Assembly (NCBI GenBank): GCA_902589175.1
Contig: CACIRX010000002.1
Coordinates: 1-64,000, forward strand
Origin: an uncultured Pelagibacteraceae bacterium
GTDB taxonomy: Bacteria > Pseudomonadota > Alphaproteobacteria > Pelagibacterales > AG-422-B15
Length of the DNA: 64,000 bases
Direction: 5' to 3'
A program made the position numbers and the translations under genes. The notes below the pieces were generated by a model that was given only the letters and a program-made list of their open reading frames with translations, ran no database searches and was not told the DNA's origin. Shown here in pieces: positions 9,145-18,997 of the stretch (positions within the stretch are counted from its first letter, which is position 1; each line of letters opens with the position of its first letter).

Positions 9145-10932
9145 ATGAATAATAAATACAATTATATTTCAGTTTTAAATCTGCGAATCATTTCTTTGAT
9201 TATTGGTTCAGTAATATTTCTTGGATTATCTTTTATTTTACTTTTTAATCAAAGAACAAATGTAGTTGGAACCTTAAATTATTCATATGTTTATATTTTA
9301 TTTGCATCGATATTAATTATTGTATTAATCTTTTCTCTAGTTTATTTGTTGCTTCCGATATTTTTAAGAGTACGACGAAAAAAAATAAGCACGCTAAATA
9401 GTAAATTTACACTTTATTTTATTTTGATTGCACTTACTCCTTCAATTTTTCTAGGAATTATTGGATTAGTTCTTATCAATTTTGGAATCAATGATTGGTT
9501 TAATTCAAAAATTAACAACGTCATAAATAACTCAGTATTTGTTGCTGAAAGTTATTTAGAGGAACATAAAGAAACAATAAAAGGTGACGTATATGCAATG
9601 TATAATGATTTAAATAACTCTAGCGAGTTATTTTCGAATGATTTAAATAAGCTGACAATTGCACTACGAACTCAGTCATTAATCAGATCATTGCCAGAAA
9701 TCTATATTATTAATAGGCAAGCTGAAATAGTAACCAAGGCTTTTGATGCAAATAAACTTTTTTACAGTCCTCCAGAAAACTCATTTAACAGAGCGGACTC
9801 TGGAGAAATGACAATTATGTCATCTACTCAAGTAAATAAGGTATATGCTTTAGTAAAGTTAAGTAATTACACTGATTGGTATTTATTTGCTGGTCGATCT
9901 ATGGATGCAAATGTGGTTAGTGCATTGAATGATACTATTTCTGCAAGAAATGAGTACACTTTCCTTGAAAATAACAGAGATCAAATAAGTTTGATATTTG
10001 TATTAATATATATTGTGATTTCTTTGATACTTATTCTGTTATCTACATTTATTGGCTTAAAATTTGCAGAAAGAATTGTCTCTCCATTATCAATGGTAAT
10101 TAAAGCAACTAATAATATAAGTAAAGGATCATATGAAAACAAAGTGCAAAAGACAAATGATTATGTAGAATTAAATCGTTTAGCTGAGTCTTTTAATAAG
10201 ATGAGTGATGATATAGTTAAACAAAGAAAACAAATATTAATATCAAAAAAACACGAGACCTGGTCTGATATTGCAAGAAGGATTGCTCATGAAATTAAAA
10301 ATCCTCTAACCCCAATTCAATTATCATCTGAGAGATTAGAAAAAAAAATAAAAAATACTAATATTGATAATAAAGAAGTAAATGAATGTATCGATACTAT
10401 TAGACGTCAAGTAAATGAAATAGGATATTTAGTTGATGAATTTTCAAATTTTGCTCGTTTACCAAATCCTAAATTGGAAAAACAAAATATTTATCGAATT
10501 ATTACTGATTTAATAAATGATTATAAAAATAATTATAAGTTAATAAATTTTGAATATAGCTTTGAAGAGAAATCACGCGAACTATCCCTAGATAAATCGC
10601 AAATATCTAGAGCATTTCAAAACCTAATTATAAATTCAATACAATCCATTCAAGAAAAAAATATTACTAATGGTAGTATATGTATAAAATCTTCAATTAA
10701 TAATAACTATTTATTTCTTGTCATTATTGACAATGGTGTTGGGATAAAATACGAAAAAGATGAATTAATAAAACCTTATTTTACTACAAAGAAGAGAAAA
10801 GGAGGATCGGGACTAGGACTTGCAATAGTCGAAAAAATATTATTTGATCATAATGCTGATTTTTCAATTGATATGAGGGATGACAAAATTGAAGGTACTA
10901 AAGTCGAAGTTAAATTTGATTTAAATTCATGA
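9145..10932 (+). CDS. ntrY: Sensor histidine kinase NtrY
   Basis: Membrane sensor kinase of the NtrYX system, linked in other alphaproteobacteria to nitrogen and redox control. Of 595 residues, the first ~100 hold three hydrophobic helices; a periplasmic sensor region follows (about 120-275), then a helix near 280-305, HAMP, and the kinase core. The phospho-acceptor is His382 in RRIAHEIKNPLTPIQLS. The ATP site shows NLIINSIQS (N box), IIDNGVGI (G1) and GGSGLGLAIV (G2). It overlaps ntrX by 4 bases. No ntrB-ntrC pair is next to it in this window. Confidence 0.95.
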   Translation: MNNKYNYISVLNLRIISLIIGSVIFLGLSFILLFNQRTNVVGTLNYSYVYILFASILIIVLIFSLVYLLLPIFLRVRRKKISTLNSKFTLYFILIALTPSIFLGIIGLVLINFGINDWFNSKINNVINNSVFVAESYLEEHKETIKGDVYAMYNDLNNSSELFSNDLNKLTIALRTQSLIRSLPEIYIINRQAEIVTKAFDANKLFYSPPENSFNRADSGEMTIMSSTQVNKVYALVKLSNYTDWYLFAGRSMDANVVSALNDTISARNEYTFLENNRDQISLIFVLIYIVISLILILLSTFIGLKFAERIVSPLSMVIKATNNISKGSYENKVQKTNDYVELNRLAESFNKMSDDIVKQRKQILISKKHETWSDIARRIAHEIKNPLTPIQLSSERLEKKIKNTNIDNKEVNECIDTIRRQVNEIGYLVDEFSNFARLPNPKLEKQNIYRIITDLINDYKNNYKLINFEYSFEEKSRELSLDKSQISRAFQNLIINSIQSIQEKNITNGSICIKSSINNNYLFLVIIDNGVGIKYEKDELIKPYFTTKKRKGGSGLGLAIVEKILFDHNADFSIDMRDDKIEGTKVEVKFDLNS

Positions 10933-12263
10933 ATAAAAAAAAGATACTTATAGTTGATGATGAGATTGATATAGCAAGCAATATGAAATTGATTCTTGAT
11001 GATGAAAATTATCACGCTGATATTGCCCATAATTCTGATGATACTTTTATAAATTTAACTAAATACGATTATGATCTGATAATTTTAGATGTATGGTTAG
11101 ATAACTCAGATTTAGACGGAATCGGAATACTTAAAAAAATAAGAGAAACTAATCTAACACCAATAATTATAATATCAGGTCATGGTAATATTGAAATGGC
11201 TGTTAAAGCCATTAAGGAAGGCGCTAATGAATTCATTGAAAAACCTTTTACAACTGAGAGATTATTATTATCTGTAAGCAGATCTATTGAATTTTATGAA
11301 GTTAAATCAGAAAATGAACGTTTGAAACAAAAAGGGATTTATGATTATACGTTTGTAGGTAATTCTATAGCAATAAATAAGGTAAGAAATCTAATAAAAA
11401 AAATTGCACCTACATCAAGTCGCGTAATGATATATGGAGACTCCGGAACGGGTAAAGACATTGTTGCACGTGAAATTCATAAATACTCTTTTTTTAGTCA
11501 AGGTCCTTTTATAGCAATAAATGCAGCTTTAATGGAGCCAGAAAATATTGAAAAAGAATTTTTTGGCTTCACTGAAAATGGTATCAATAAAACAGGCTAT
11601 TTTGAGTCAGCATCAAATGGTACAATATTTATAGATGAGGTTGGTGAAATGCCACTTCAGACTCAAGCCAAAATACTGAGAGTCTTAACAGATAAGAAGT
11701 TCACTAAAGTTGGGGACAGTCAAATAATTGAATTAAAGTGCAGAATCATTTGTTCGTCAATCAAGAATCTCGAAAACCTAATTGAAGAAGGCTCATTCAG
11801 AAAAGATCTTTTTCATCGTTTAAATGTTGTTACAATTAAGTTACCAAAATTAGTTGAACGGCTTGATGATGTGGACGACTTAATTAAGTATTTTGTCAAA
11901 TCATTTTCAGGCGAGAATAAGATCAATAACGATTTAGTACCAATTATAAAATCAAAATATTTAAATTATGATTGGCCAGGTAATATCCGAGAATTAAGAA
12001 ATATAGTTGAACGACATATAATATTAGGTGACAAATATGATGACGAAAATGATATAGAAAATGAGAGCAAAATACCCGATGAAAACGTAATTTCTTTGCC
12101 TTTAAAAAATGCAAGAAAAGTGTTTGAGAAACATTACCTTCAATCTCAAATTAACCGTTTTGATGGAAATATATCCAAAACTGCAACATTCATCGGTATG
12201 GAGAGATCTGCGTTACATAGAAAACTTAAACAACTTGGATTAACGGAAGAAACAAAAAAATGA
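10929..12263 (+). CDS. ntrX: NtrX response regulator with AAA+ and Fis-type HTH domains
   Basis: Partner of NtrY. The receiver domain (1-120) has the phosphorylatable Asp54 in LIILDVWLDN and the switch Lys in FIEKPF. The AAA+ domain (about 140-365) has Walker A GDSGTGKD and Walker B GTIFIDEVGEMP. The sigma54-contacting GAFTGA loop is not present; the site reads FFGFTENGINKTG, as expected of NtrX proteins, which diverge from NtrC there. A Fis-type HTH lies at the C terminus (NISKTATFIGMERSALHRKL). It overlaps ntrY and trkA by 4 bases each. Confidence 0.95.
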   Translation: MNKKKILIVDDEIDIASNMKLILDDENYHADIAHNSDDTFINLTKYDYDLIILDVWLDNSDLDGIGILKKIRETNLTPIIIISGHGNIEMAVKAIKEGANEFIEKPFTTERLLLSVSRSIEFYEVKSENERLKQKGIYDYTFVGNSIAINKVRNLIKKIAPTSSRVMIYGDSGTGKDIVAREIHKYSFFSQGPFIAINAALMEPENIEKEFFGFTENGINKTGYFESASNGTIFIDEVGEMPLQTQAKILRVLTDKKFTKVGDSQIIELKCRIICSSIKNLENLIEEGSFRKDLFHRLNVVTIKLPKLVERLDDVDDLIKYFVKSFSGENKINNDLVPIIKSKYLNYDWPGNIRELRNIVERHIILGDKYDDENDIENESKIPDENVISLPLKNARKVFEKHYLQSQINRFDGNISKTATFIGMERSALHRKLKQLGLTEETKK

Positions 12264-13651
12264 AAGTCATTATTTGTGGCGCAGGAAAAGTAGGCACTAG
12301 TATTGCGAAACATTTAGTTTCTCAAAATAATGATGTTACTGTAATCGATCAGTCCCAAGAACTAATTTACGAAATCAATGAAAAAGTTGACCTTAAAACT
12401 ATTAATGGATCAGCATCTAACCCATCTATATTGAAGAAAGCTGGGGCCGAAGAAGCCGATATGATTATTGCAGTAACTCTTCATGATGAAATAAATATGG
12501 TTGCCTGTCAGATGGCGCATACGTTTTTTAAGATACCAAGAAAAATTGCTAGACTTAGATCAGAGGACTTTTTAAATCCAATTTGGAGAGACTTATATAA
12601 TGCAGATAATATGCCAATAGATTTAATAATAAGTCCCGAGTTAGAGGTGGCAAAATCTATAGAAAGACAATTGAAAGCGCCTGGTGCTTACGATGTAGTC
12701 CCTTTTTTAAATGATGAAATTGAGTTATTAAGTTTACCAATTAATGAAAATTGTCCACTTATTGATACAAGTTTAATAAGTATTCATGAATTATTTCAGG
12801 AAAATGCAAATAAAAAAAAGGACTTAAGAGCATCCATTTTGGGCATTAATAGAGGAGATAGCTTATTCATACCAAAAAAGACTGATGTTCTTATGAAAGA
12901 CGATCTTATTTACATATTATCTGACAAAAACCATGTAAAAAGAACGATGAATGCATTTGGATTAAACGAAAAGCCAATTAAGAAAATTATAATTATTGGA
13001 GGTGGTAATATAGGTTTTAATCTTGCAAAAGATATTGAGCTAAATCATACAGATATTGCTGTAAGCATAATTGAAAATAGTAAGGAAAGGGCTAAATATA
13101 CTGCTGATCAACTTACAACTACTCTTGTCTTGAACGGTGATGGATTAGATCAAAATATACTTGATGAGGCAAATGTCAAAGATGCAGATATGATGCTTGC
13201 TCTAACAAATGATGATGAAACAAACATTATAATATCAGCTGTAGCTAAAAAAAATAACTGTGAGTCATTAATATTGGTGAATAATTCAGAGTATAATAAA
13301 CTAAAAGATGTTTTAGGAATTAGTAAAATAATTGATCCAAGAAAAATAACAGTCTCTAAAATATTAAAACATATTCATAGAGGAAGAATTGAGGCGGTAT
13401 ACTCAATAGGTAATAACCAAGCTGAATTAATACACGCTCAAGTTCTAAAAACATCAAAACTATTAAATAAAACAATAAAGGACTCAAACCTACCAAATGG
13501 AATGAGAATAGGATTAATGAAAAAGAAGAATGAAATTATTATTCCTAACAAAGACACTACTATTGAAGAAAATGATCAAATATTATTTTTTTGTATGACA
13601 GATGATTTGAAAAAAGCGGAAGATTTATTCAAGATAAGAGAGGCGTATTAA
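12260..13651 (+). CDS. trkA: Trk potassium uptake regulatory protein TrkA
   Basis: Peripheral NAD-binding subunit of the Trk K+ channel. It has 463 residues in a duplicated TrkA_N/TrkA_C layout: first Rossmann motif MKVIICGAGKVGTSIAKHL, second KIIIIGGGNIGFNLAKDIE near residue 245. The ntrX-trkA-dat order matches other alphaproteobacteria. The stop shares a base with the following start (TAATG). No trkH or trkG is present in the window. Confidence 0.95.
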   Translation: MKVIICGAGKVGTSIAKHLVSQNNDVTVIDQSQELIYEINEKVDLKTINGSASNPSILKKAGAEEADMIIAVTLHDEINMVACQMAHTFFKIPRKIARLRSEDFLNPIWRDLYNADNMPIDLIISPELEVAKSIERQLKAPGAYDVVPFLNDEIELLSLPINENCPLIDTSLISIHELFQENANKKKDLRASILGINRGDSLFIPKKTDVLMKDDLIYILSDKNHVKRTMNAFGLNEKPIKKIIIIGGGNIGFNLAKDIELNHTDIAVSIIENSKERAKYTADQLTTTLVLNGDGLDQNILDEANVKDADMMLALTNDDETNIIISAVAKKNNCESLILVNNSEYNKLKDVLGISKIIDPRKITVSKILKHIHRGRIEAVYSIGNNQAELIHAQVLKTSKLLNKTIKDSNLPNGMRIGLMKKKNEIIIPNKDTTIEENDQILFFCMTDDLKKAEDLFKIREAY

Positions 13652-14502
13652 TGTCAAGAATTTCTTATGTAAATGGTATGTACTGTGATCATAAAGACTC
13701 ATTAGTACATATAGAAGACCGTGGATATCAATTTGCTGATGGAGTTTACGAAGTTTTTGGAGTGATAAATAAGAAAATTATAGATTATCACGGCCATATT
13801 AACAGACTTTACAGGTCGCTGGAAGAAATACGATTAAAATCACCAATTTCCAAATCATCTTATTTATACCATATACAAAGACTAATATTTAAAAATCGAA
13901 TTGTGGATGGCTTAATATATTTACAGATAACGCGTGGTGTAGCATCACGAGACTTTAAGTTTCCTAAGAATTGTAAACCATCCTTGGTAATAACTGCCAA
14001 AAATCTATTAACCAATGAATATGAAAATAGTTTTAAAAAAGGTATTAAAGTAAAGACAGTAAAAGATTTGAGGTGGAAAAGAGTAGATATAAAAACTATT
14101 AACTTGTTAGCGCCAGTCTTGGCAAAGCAAGATGCCGCAGATAGTAAATGTCAAGAATCATGGTTAATCGACGAAGATGGATTTGTAACTGAGGGCAGCT
14201 CCAGTACAGCATGGATACTAAAAAAAAATACTTTATACACTACACCGCTCTCAAATTCTATATTGAATGGTATAACAAGAAAGTCACTGATAAAAGGTTT
14301 AAAAAAAAATAAACTAAAATTTATAGAAAAGAAATTTAACATTAAGGATATTAAATATGCAGATGAGGCTTTCATAACGAGTGCTACTCAATACGTAATG
14401 CCAGTTGTAAGAGTTGATAACTTTAAAATTGGCAATGGTAAGATAGGAAAATATGCTGATATTTTTAGAAAGGCCTATATGGAGGCTATACAATTAACCT
14501 AA
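13651..14502 (+). CDS. dat: D-amino-acid aminotransferase (PLP fold type IV)
   Basis: A 283-residue class IV aminotransferase. Motifs: DRGYQFADGVYEV near the start, QITRGVASRDFKFP, the PLP Lys in DLRWKRVDIKTINLL (Lys about 142), EGSSSTAWIL, and SATQYVMPV near the end. The family makes D-Glu or D-Ala for peptidoglycan, though branched-chain activity is possible. It lies between trkA and hflX. The hfq gene usually found after it is missing here. Confidence 0.93.
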   Translation: MSRISYVNGMYCDHKDSLVHIEDRGYQFADGVYEVFGVINKKIIDYHGHINRLYRSLEEIRLKSPISKSSYLYHIQRLIFKNRIVDGLIYLQITRGVASRDFKFPKNCKPSLVITAKNLLTNEYENSFKKGIKVKTVKDLRWKRVDIKTINLLAPVLAKQDAADSKCQESWLIDEDGFVTEGSSSTAWILKKNTLYTTPLSNSILNGITRKSLIKGLKKNKLKFIEKKFNIKDIKYADEAFITSATQYVMPVVRVDNFKIGNGKIGKYADIFRKAYMEAIQLT

Positions 14503-14573
14503 AAAAAAATATAACTAGAAGTCTGATTATTCACCCTGAAATTAAAGGTGATAGCAAATTTATTACTCATGAA

Positions 14574-15575
14574 ATGTTCCATGAAATACAAAATCTAGTT
14601 CAAAACCTAAATATTGAAATCGCAGCTAAGGAAATAATCACAATTAAACAACAAAATCCTTCAACTTTTATTGGAAAAGGTAATTTATTACGATTTAAAA
14701 ACGATATTTCTGACAAAAAAATAAACTTATTGATAATAAATAACAATTTATCTCCATCACAGCAGAGAAATCTAGAAAAATTTCTCAACATAAAAGTTAC
14801 TGATAGATCGGGCATAATTATTGAAATCTTTAGTAAAAGAGCTTCAACAAAAGAAAGTAAACTTCAAGTGGAGTTAGCCGAATTAATATATAGAAAATCC
14901 AGACTAGTAAGAGCTTGGACTCACCTAGAAAGACAAAGAGGTGGTACTACATTTATTGGGGGACCTGGTGAACTACAGATAGAATTAGATAAAAGATTGA
15001 TACAGTCTAAAATTGTCAAAATTAAAAGAAAACTGAATAAAGTAAAGGAAAGGCGAGGTATTCAAAGAAAATCCAGACTTAACAGTCAATTCAAAACTTT
15101 TGCTCTTGTAGGTTATACTAACGCAGGAAAGACTAAATTATTTAATAGGCTAACAAAAAAAAAGCAGTCTAGCCAAGACAAGTTATTTGAAACACTAGAC
15201 ACAAAAATAAGTAAGTTTTTTTTAGACAATCATCAAGTAGGAGTAATTGATACAGTAGGATTTATAAATAACATTCCAACCCAATTAATTGAGTCCTTTC
15301 ATGCAACACTAGAAGAAATTAATTCGGCTAATTATATATTGAATGTAATTGATGTTAATGACATAAATGTTCAAACTAAAATACAAACTACAAAAAGAAT
15401 TTTAAAAGAAGCAGGTGTTTCTGATGGTAAAATTTCAAATATGATAAATGTGTATAATAAGATTGACGTAAGTAAAGCAAAATTCAATTTTAATCAAAAT
15501 AGAATATTTGTAAGCGCATTAACAGGTGAGGGTGTAGATAATTTAAAAGATAGAATAAAAAAAGAGCTTAATTAA
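14574..15575 (+). CDS. hflX: GTPase HflX (start codon uncertain, protein probably longer)
   Basis: Ribosome-associated GTPase. The HflX domain shows NPSTFIGKGN, LSPSQQRNLEK, DRSGIIIEIFSKRA, KLQVELAEL, LVRAWTHLERQRGG and GGPGELQIELDKR; the G domain has G1 GYTNAGKT, G3 DTVGF and G4 NKID. The first ATG (14574) starts inside the conserved N-terminal domain. The same frame is open upstream to beyond dat and encodes RSLIIHPEIKGDSKF from about 14517, which resembles the missing HflX N terminus. No ATG, GTG or TTG precedes it; a CTG at 14523 or ATT at 14493 are the candidates. Confidence 0.93.
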   Translation: MFHEIQNLVQNLNIEIAAKEIITIKQQNPSTFIGKGNLLRFKNDISDKKINLLIINNNLSPSQQRNLEKFLNIKVTDRSGIIIEIFSKRASTKESKLQVELAELIYRKSRLVRAWTHLERQRGGTTFIGGPGELQIELDKRLIQSKIVKIKRKLNKVKERRGIQRKSRLNSQFKTFALVGYTNAGKTKLFNRLTKKKQSSQDKLFETLDTKISKFFLDNHQVGVIDTVGFINNIPTQLIESFHATLEEINSANYILNVIDVNDINVQTKIQTTKRILKEAGVSDGKISNMINVYNKIDVSKAKFNFNQNRIFVSALTGEGVDNLKDRIKKELN

Positions 15576-16323
15576 TTTCATCAATAATAATCTTAATTGA
15601 ACCATTTTTTGCTTCATATCCAACAAAACTGTTTAATTCATCATTTTTGTATATAATCTTTATATAATCAGATGCAGCAAACACATCACCAACTTTTTCA
15701 TTTTTTTTATACCCACCAAGCCGGATTTGTTCAGCTTCACACTCAATTGTACCCTTGTCTTGATTTATTATAAGATTGTTAAAAACTACATCATACCTTC
15801 TTTTCCCATCAAATATTTTAAATTTATTTTTACAGCCACCAATTTTATTGAAATCTAGTACATTTAGAAAAAATGAAGAAGGATCAATTGTGTCTACTAA
15901 CATTTCATTAGTCACTGCTGATAACTTTGAATTATCAAATTCTGGAATATTAGTTACTTTAACTACCTTGTTATTATCATAATCTATTTCAACATACTTT
16001 TCTTTTTTCTTACGAATATATCTGTATGTATATTTTGATGGTTGATACAATTTATTAATAAAGCCCTCAACTTTTCCTTTTCCATCTATTTGATTAACAA
16101 ATTCAACAATATTTTTAGAATTAATTATAAACTCATAATAAAATTTTTCATTTTTTACATTTAATGAAGTACTAATCTCCATTATTTTTATTTTTGGAAC
16201 TAGTGATAATTTTGCATAAATATTGAATTTTCTTTCTTGATTCAATGTATCTGCTAAAGTTGGGGATATAAAAAAGAATAAAACAAGTATATAAGTAAAT
16301 AATGATGTTTTATTCAATAACAT
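15568..16323 (-). CDS. DUF3108 envelope protein
   Basis: A secreted or outer-membrane-associated protein of unknown function. From ATG at 16323 it has a signal peptide (hydrophobic stretch FTYILVLFFFISPTLA with ALAD-type cleavage after Ala). The mature part is beta-rich, with DPSSFFLNVLDFN and FDGKRRYDVVFNN, the two best conserved DUF3108 motifs, and one pair of Cys (KIGGCKNK and IECEAEQ). A start at 16350 would overlap the divergent glycosyltransferase start. It overlaps hflX at the 3' end by 8 bases. Confidence 0.75.
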   Translation of the reverse strand: MLLNKTSLFTYILVLFFFISPTLADTLNQERKFNIYAKLSLVPKIKIMEISTSLNVKNEKFYYEFIINSKNIVEFVNQIDGKGKVEGFINKLYQPSKYTYRYIRKKKEKYVEIDYDNNKVVKVTNIPEFDNSKLSAVTNEMLVDTIDPSSFFLNVLDFNKIGGCKNKFKIFDGKRRYDVVFNNLIINQDKGTIECEAEQIRLGGYKKNEKVGDVFAASDYIKIIYKNDELNSFVGYEAKNGSIKIIIDEIN

Positions 16324-16328
16324 AGCTT

Positions 16329-17384
16329 GTGAAAATACTACATATTTCAAATTTTGTCCAAAAACAGAAGGGTCGTTTGTATTGGAATCATTGTTTTAAA
16401 ATTAATAATGGATTCATTAGAAATGGTCACAACGTCTGCATGTTTAGTGATAGGGACATGTCCCGAATGAATAAATTAAATAAATTAAATAATAACAAAT
16501 CTCTTAATAAGGAATTATTGGCTACATTTAAGAACTTTGACCCTGATGTTGTGGTTATAGGGCATGCAGATAAGATACACAATGAAACACTTAATGAATT
16601 TAGGTCAATTAAAAAAAATATTAAAATAATTGAATGGAACGTTGATAATTACCTATTAGATAATACAGAGAAAAAATTTAAGCTTAGATCTTGCTTAATA
16701 GATGCTTTTTTTATTACTAATGCTGATAAAATAATAACCTCATGTTTGTCCAATAATAATTCAATTTCTTTTTTTCCAAACATTTTAGACTCATCAATAG
16801 AGAGATTAAGAATATTTGAAATTAATACTTTCAAATATGATTTATTCTACGCTCTAAGTTACGGGGTCGGTTCGGGAAAGATAAGATCATATAAATCAGA
16901 TTATGACAGAGAAGTGTTTCTTGATCATATTAAAAATAATTTATCTTCAATTAAAACTAATTTTTTTGGTTATAAAGGTAACCAACCTGTTTGGGGAGCT
17001 GATTTTGAGAGAGAGATAAGTAAATCTCCAATTAGTTTAAATTTAAGTAGAAAACCACATTTAAAATACTACAGCTCAGATCGAATTTCTCAATATTTAG
17101 GAAATGGCTCTTGCTTATTTGTAGACAGAAATTCTAATCTCGACGATTTATTTAATAATGATGAAGTTGTTTTTTTTGATGGAATGGATTTAGATGATTT
17201 TGGAAAAAAAGTTAATTATTATTCTAAAAACCACAGTGAAGCCAAAAGAATTGCAAAAAAAGGATGGGAGAGGGGTCATAAAGATTATAATGAGCGAATT
17301 GTAACAAGTTATTTTTTAGATATCGCATTCAATAACAAGCCAACAAAAGATTACAGTTGGCCAATTCACCAATACTATAAATAA
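16329..17384 (+). CDS. Glycosyltransferase family 1-like protein (CgeB type)
   Basis: A 351-residue predicted GT-B glycosyltransferase. The N-terminal MKILHISNF (GTG start at 16329) is a typical Rossmann entry; the C-terminal half has SPISLNLSRKPHLKYYSSDR and QYLGNGSCLFVDR, followed by DDEVVFFDGMDLDDF-like acidic stretch, the pattern of CgeB/Glyco_trans_1_2 proteins. Donor and acceptor cannot be told from sequence. It is divergent from DUF3108 with only 5 bp between starts, so promoters must overlap coding sequence. It ends in a strong hairpin. Confidence 0.75.
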   Translation: MKILHISNFVQKQKGRLYWNHCFKINNGFIRNGHNVCMFSDRDMSRMNKLNKLNNNKSLNKELLATFKNFDPDVVVIGHADKIHNETLNEFRSIKKNIKIIEWNVDNYLLDNTEKKFKLRSCLIDAFFITNADKIITSCLSNNNSISFFPNILDSSIERLRIFEINTFKYDLFYALSYGVGSGKIRSYKSDYDREVFLDHIKNNLSSIKTNFFGYKGNQPVWGADFEREISKSPISLNLSRKPHLKYYSSDRISQYLGNGSCLFVDRNSNLDDLFNNDEVVFFDGMDLDDFGKKVNYYSKNHSEAKRIAKKGWERGHKDYNERIVTSYFLDIAFNNKPTKDYSWPIHQYYK

Positions 17385-17407
17385 TTATTATGTTAACCTT
17401 AAGAAAG

Positions 17408-17456
17408 TTGAGGAGAAACTTAAATAAATGTTTCTCCTCAATAGTATTATTTTTTC
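17408..17456. terminator. Strong bidirectional hairpin terminator
   Basis: A perfect 12-bp stem (17408-17419 with 17430-17441, arm TTGAGGAGAAAC) and a 10-base loop lie between the convergent glycosyltransferase gene and the 127-residue membrane protein gene. The plus-strand side is followed by a T-rich run (ATTATTTTTTCTT). It would end transcription in both directions. Confidence 0.85.
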
Positions 17457-17830
17457 TTAGTCCAAACTATAGCCAATTGAAAAATTAGTATAAATAGTTG
17501 AAATATTGATTGAACAGGTCCACCAAGAATTGTTGGTGAATTAGCATAATCTGATAGTCTTTCACCAGACGAAGAGTCCATATCTACCAAAATTGATGTA
17601 TAAGATTGCAATATTCCTCCACCAATCATATTCGACTGAACGAAAAAGAAAGCTACGAATAAACAGAATATTGATGTAAATACTTTCCCAAGCATAGTAG
17701 CGCTCGAGTCTTCATATATATTTCTCGCCATTCTAAAGCCTAGCCAAGTAAATAATATAAAACCAAGTGTATAAATGGCATTAAATGTAAAGCCTAGATA
17801 CATTAGGTTTAATGCTTCATATTCGCTCAT
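17447..17830 (-). CDS. Small membrane protein of unknown function
   Basis: Not recognised. It has 127 residues with about three hydrophobic helices (about 8-33, 48-66 and 103-122) and a polar loop with DMDSSSGERLSDYANSP before the last one. An unusually good ribosome-binding site (AAAGGAGA, 8-9 bases before the ATG at 17830) and its own strong terminator suggest a single, well-translated gene. Few genes here have so clear a Shine-Dalgarno site. It sits inside the glycan island but nothing in it suggests a sugar-related role. Confidence 0.7.
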   Translation of the reverse strand: MSEYEALNLMYLGFTFNAIYTLGFILFTWLGFRMARNIYEDSSATMLGKVFTSIFCLFVAFFFVQSNMIGGGILQSYTSILVDMDSSSGERLSDYANSPTILGGPVQSIFQLFILIFQLAIVWTKKK

Positions 17831-18022
17831 ATATATTTTCTCCTTTAATTTGATATGTAAATTAATATTGTCACCGTATGGTGCGACTATAAAGACAAAA
17901 AAAAATGCATTCTTAGAATATTAATATATTCGTATAATATATATTATGTAAAATAATAATAAATATAATTAAAACAATAATTAATAAGTAAAATCTAATA
18001 AATAAGGTAATACATTAGATTA

Positions 18023-18997
18023 TTAAAATAAATTATTGATTTTATTTGATATTTTAACAAAAGTTTGTTTTATATCCAAAGACTTAAATATAAATTGATA
18101 TTTTCCTCGCGTATAGGGTCTAAATTCAAAATAAGCGTTTTTAGTTATAGTTCTGTCGAATATATCAATTATGTTTTTATTATAATAAGCTGCAATACAT
18201 GTTATTGCCCCATGGGGACTGATAATTAGATCTGAGCACCCTACTTCTTTCATTAAATTATCAGCGTTTATCGGCCCTAAAAATTGAATATTTTTATTAT
18301 TTTCCAAAATTTCAATATAATTATTTTCACTTATTTTAAATTCAAGATCCGTGCTTACTCTTATTTTAATATTAAATTTTCTTGTTAATTGTAAAAATAG
18401 TTCATTAAATTGTTTTACATTTTTTTCAATTTCTCCAAAAATTTCTGATTTATAATGAAATAAAACATCGATTGGTTTTCCATTTACGTCGTACTTTTTT
18501 TCATTATATGGAATTTGATATTTTGTTGGTTTAATGACATTCTCTAGAAGTTTTTTTTCCATATCATAAATAGGATTTTTTCTAACATTTTTAGATCTAT
18601 TATTAACCTCATATTTAAATAGATATTTCCTTAAAAATATTCTTGGTCTTTTCCTCTTTTCATTATCGACACAAATCCCGAGGAATTTTGTATTTCTAAA
18701 TACAATAGGTAAAAAAAAGTAGAAATTTTTAGGAGAAAGTATGAACACATACTCGTAGTTATTTCTAAATAATCTAAGAAATAAATTAAATTTTTCTATA
18801 AATGAAAGATTATAATTGACTTGAATTATATTCAAGTTTGACTGAGATAAGACACTTGCAAATCTTATATTTATTTCAGATAAGTATATATCAGTGATGT
18901 GTTCAGAAAAGTGGTACCTTAGATGTTCAATATTTCTAAGTGAGTGAAAAAAATCGCCTACTCTGTCATTTTTTAATATAAGAATTTTTTTATCCAT
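18023..18997 (-). CDS. Glycosyltransferase family 9-like (heptosyltransferase-type) protein
   Basis: A 324-residue protein resembling ADP-heptose:LPS heptosyltransferases. The start KKILILKNDRVGDFFHSL matches the family's N-terminal RxDxxGD region, and IQFLGPINADNLMKEVGCSDLIISPHGAITCIAAYYN matches the C-terminal donor-binding region (here seen as LIISPHGAITCIAA). It is probably cytoplasmic, acting on a lipid-linked core or O-chain. It overlaps the next upstream glycosyltransferase gene by 25 bases, so they are co-translated. The usual donor-site details are too divergent to name the sugar. Confidence 0.72.
   Translation of the reverse strand: MDKKILILKNDRVGDFFHSLRNIEHLRYHFSEHITDIYLSEINIRFASVLSQSNLNIIQVNYNLSFIEKFNLFLRLFRNNYEYVFILSPKNFYFFLPIVFRNTKFLGICVDNEKRKRPRIFLRKYLFKYEVNNRSKNVRKNPIYDMEKKLLENVIKPTKYQIPYNEKKYDVNGKPIDVLFHYKSEIFGEIEKNVKQFNELFLQLTRKFNIKIRVSTDLEFKISENNYIEILENNKNIQFLGPINADNLMKEVGCSDLIISPHGAITCIAAYYNKNIIDIFDRTITKNAYFEFRPYTRGKYQFIFKSLDIKQTFVKISNKINNLF

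Noticed and set aside
10929..12263. Missing GAFTGA loop in NtrX as a loss of function
   Set aside because: NtrX proteins generally diverge from NtrC at this loop, so it is a family trait.
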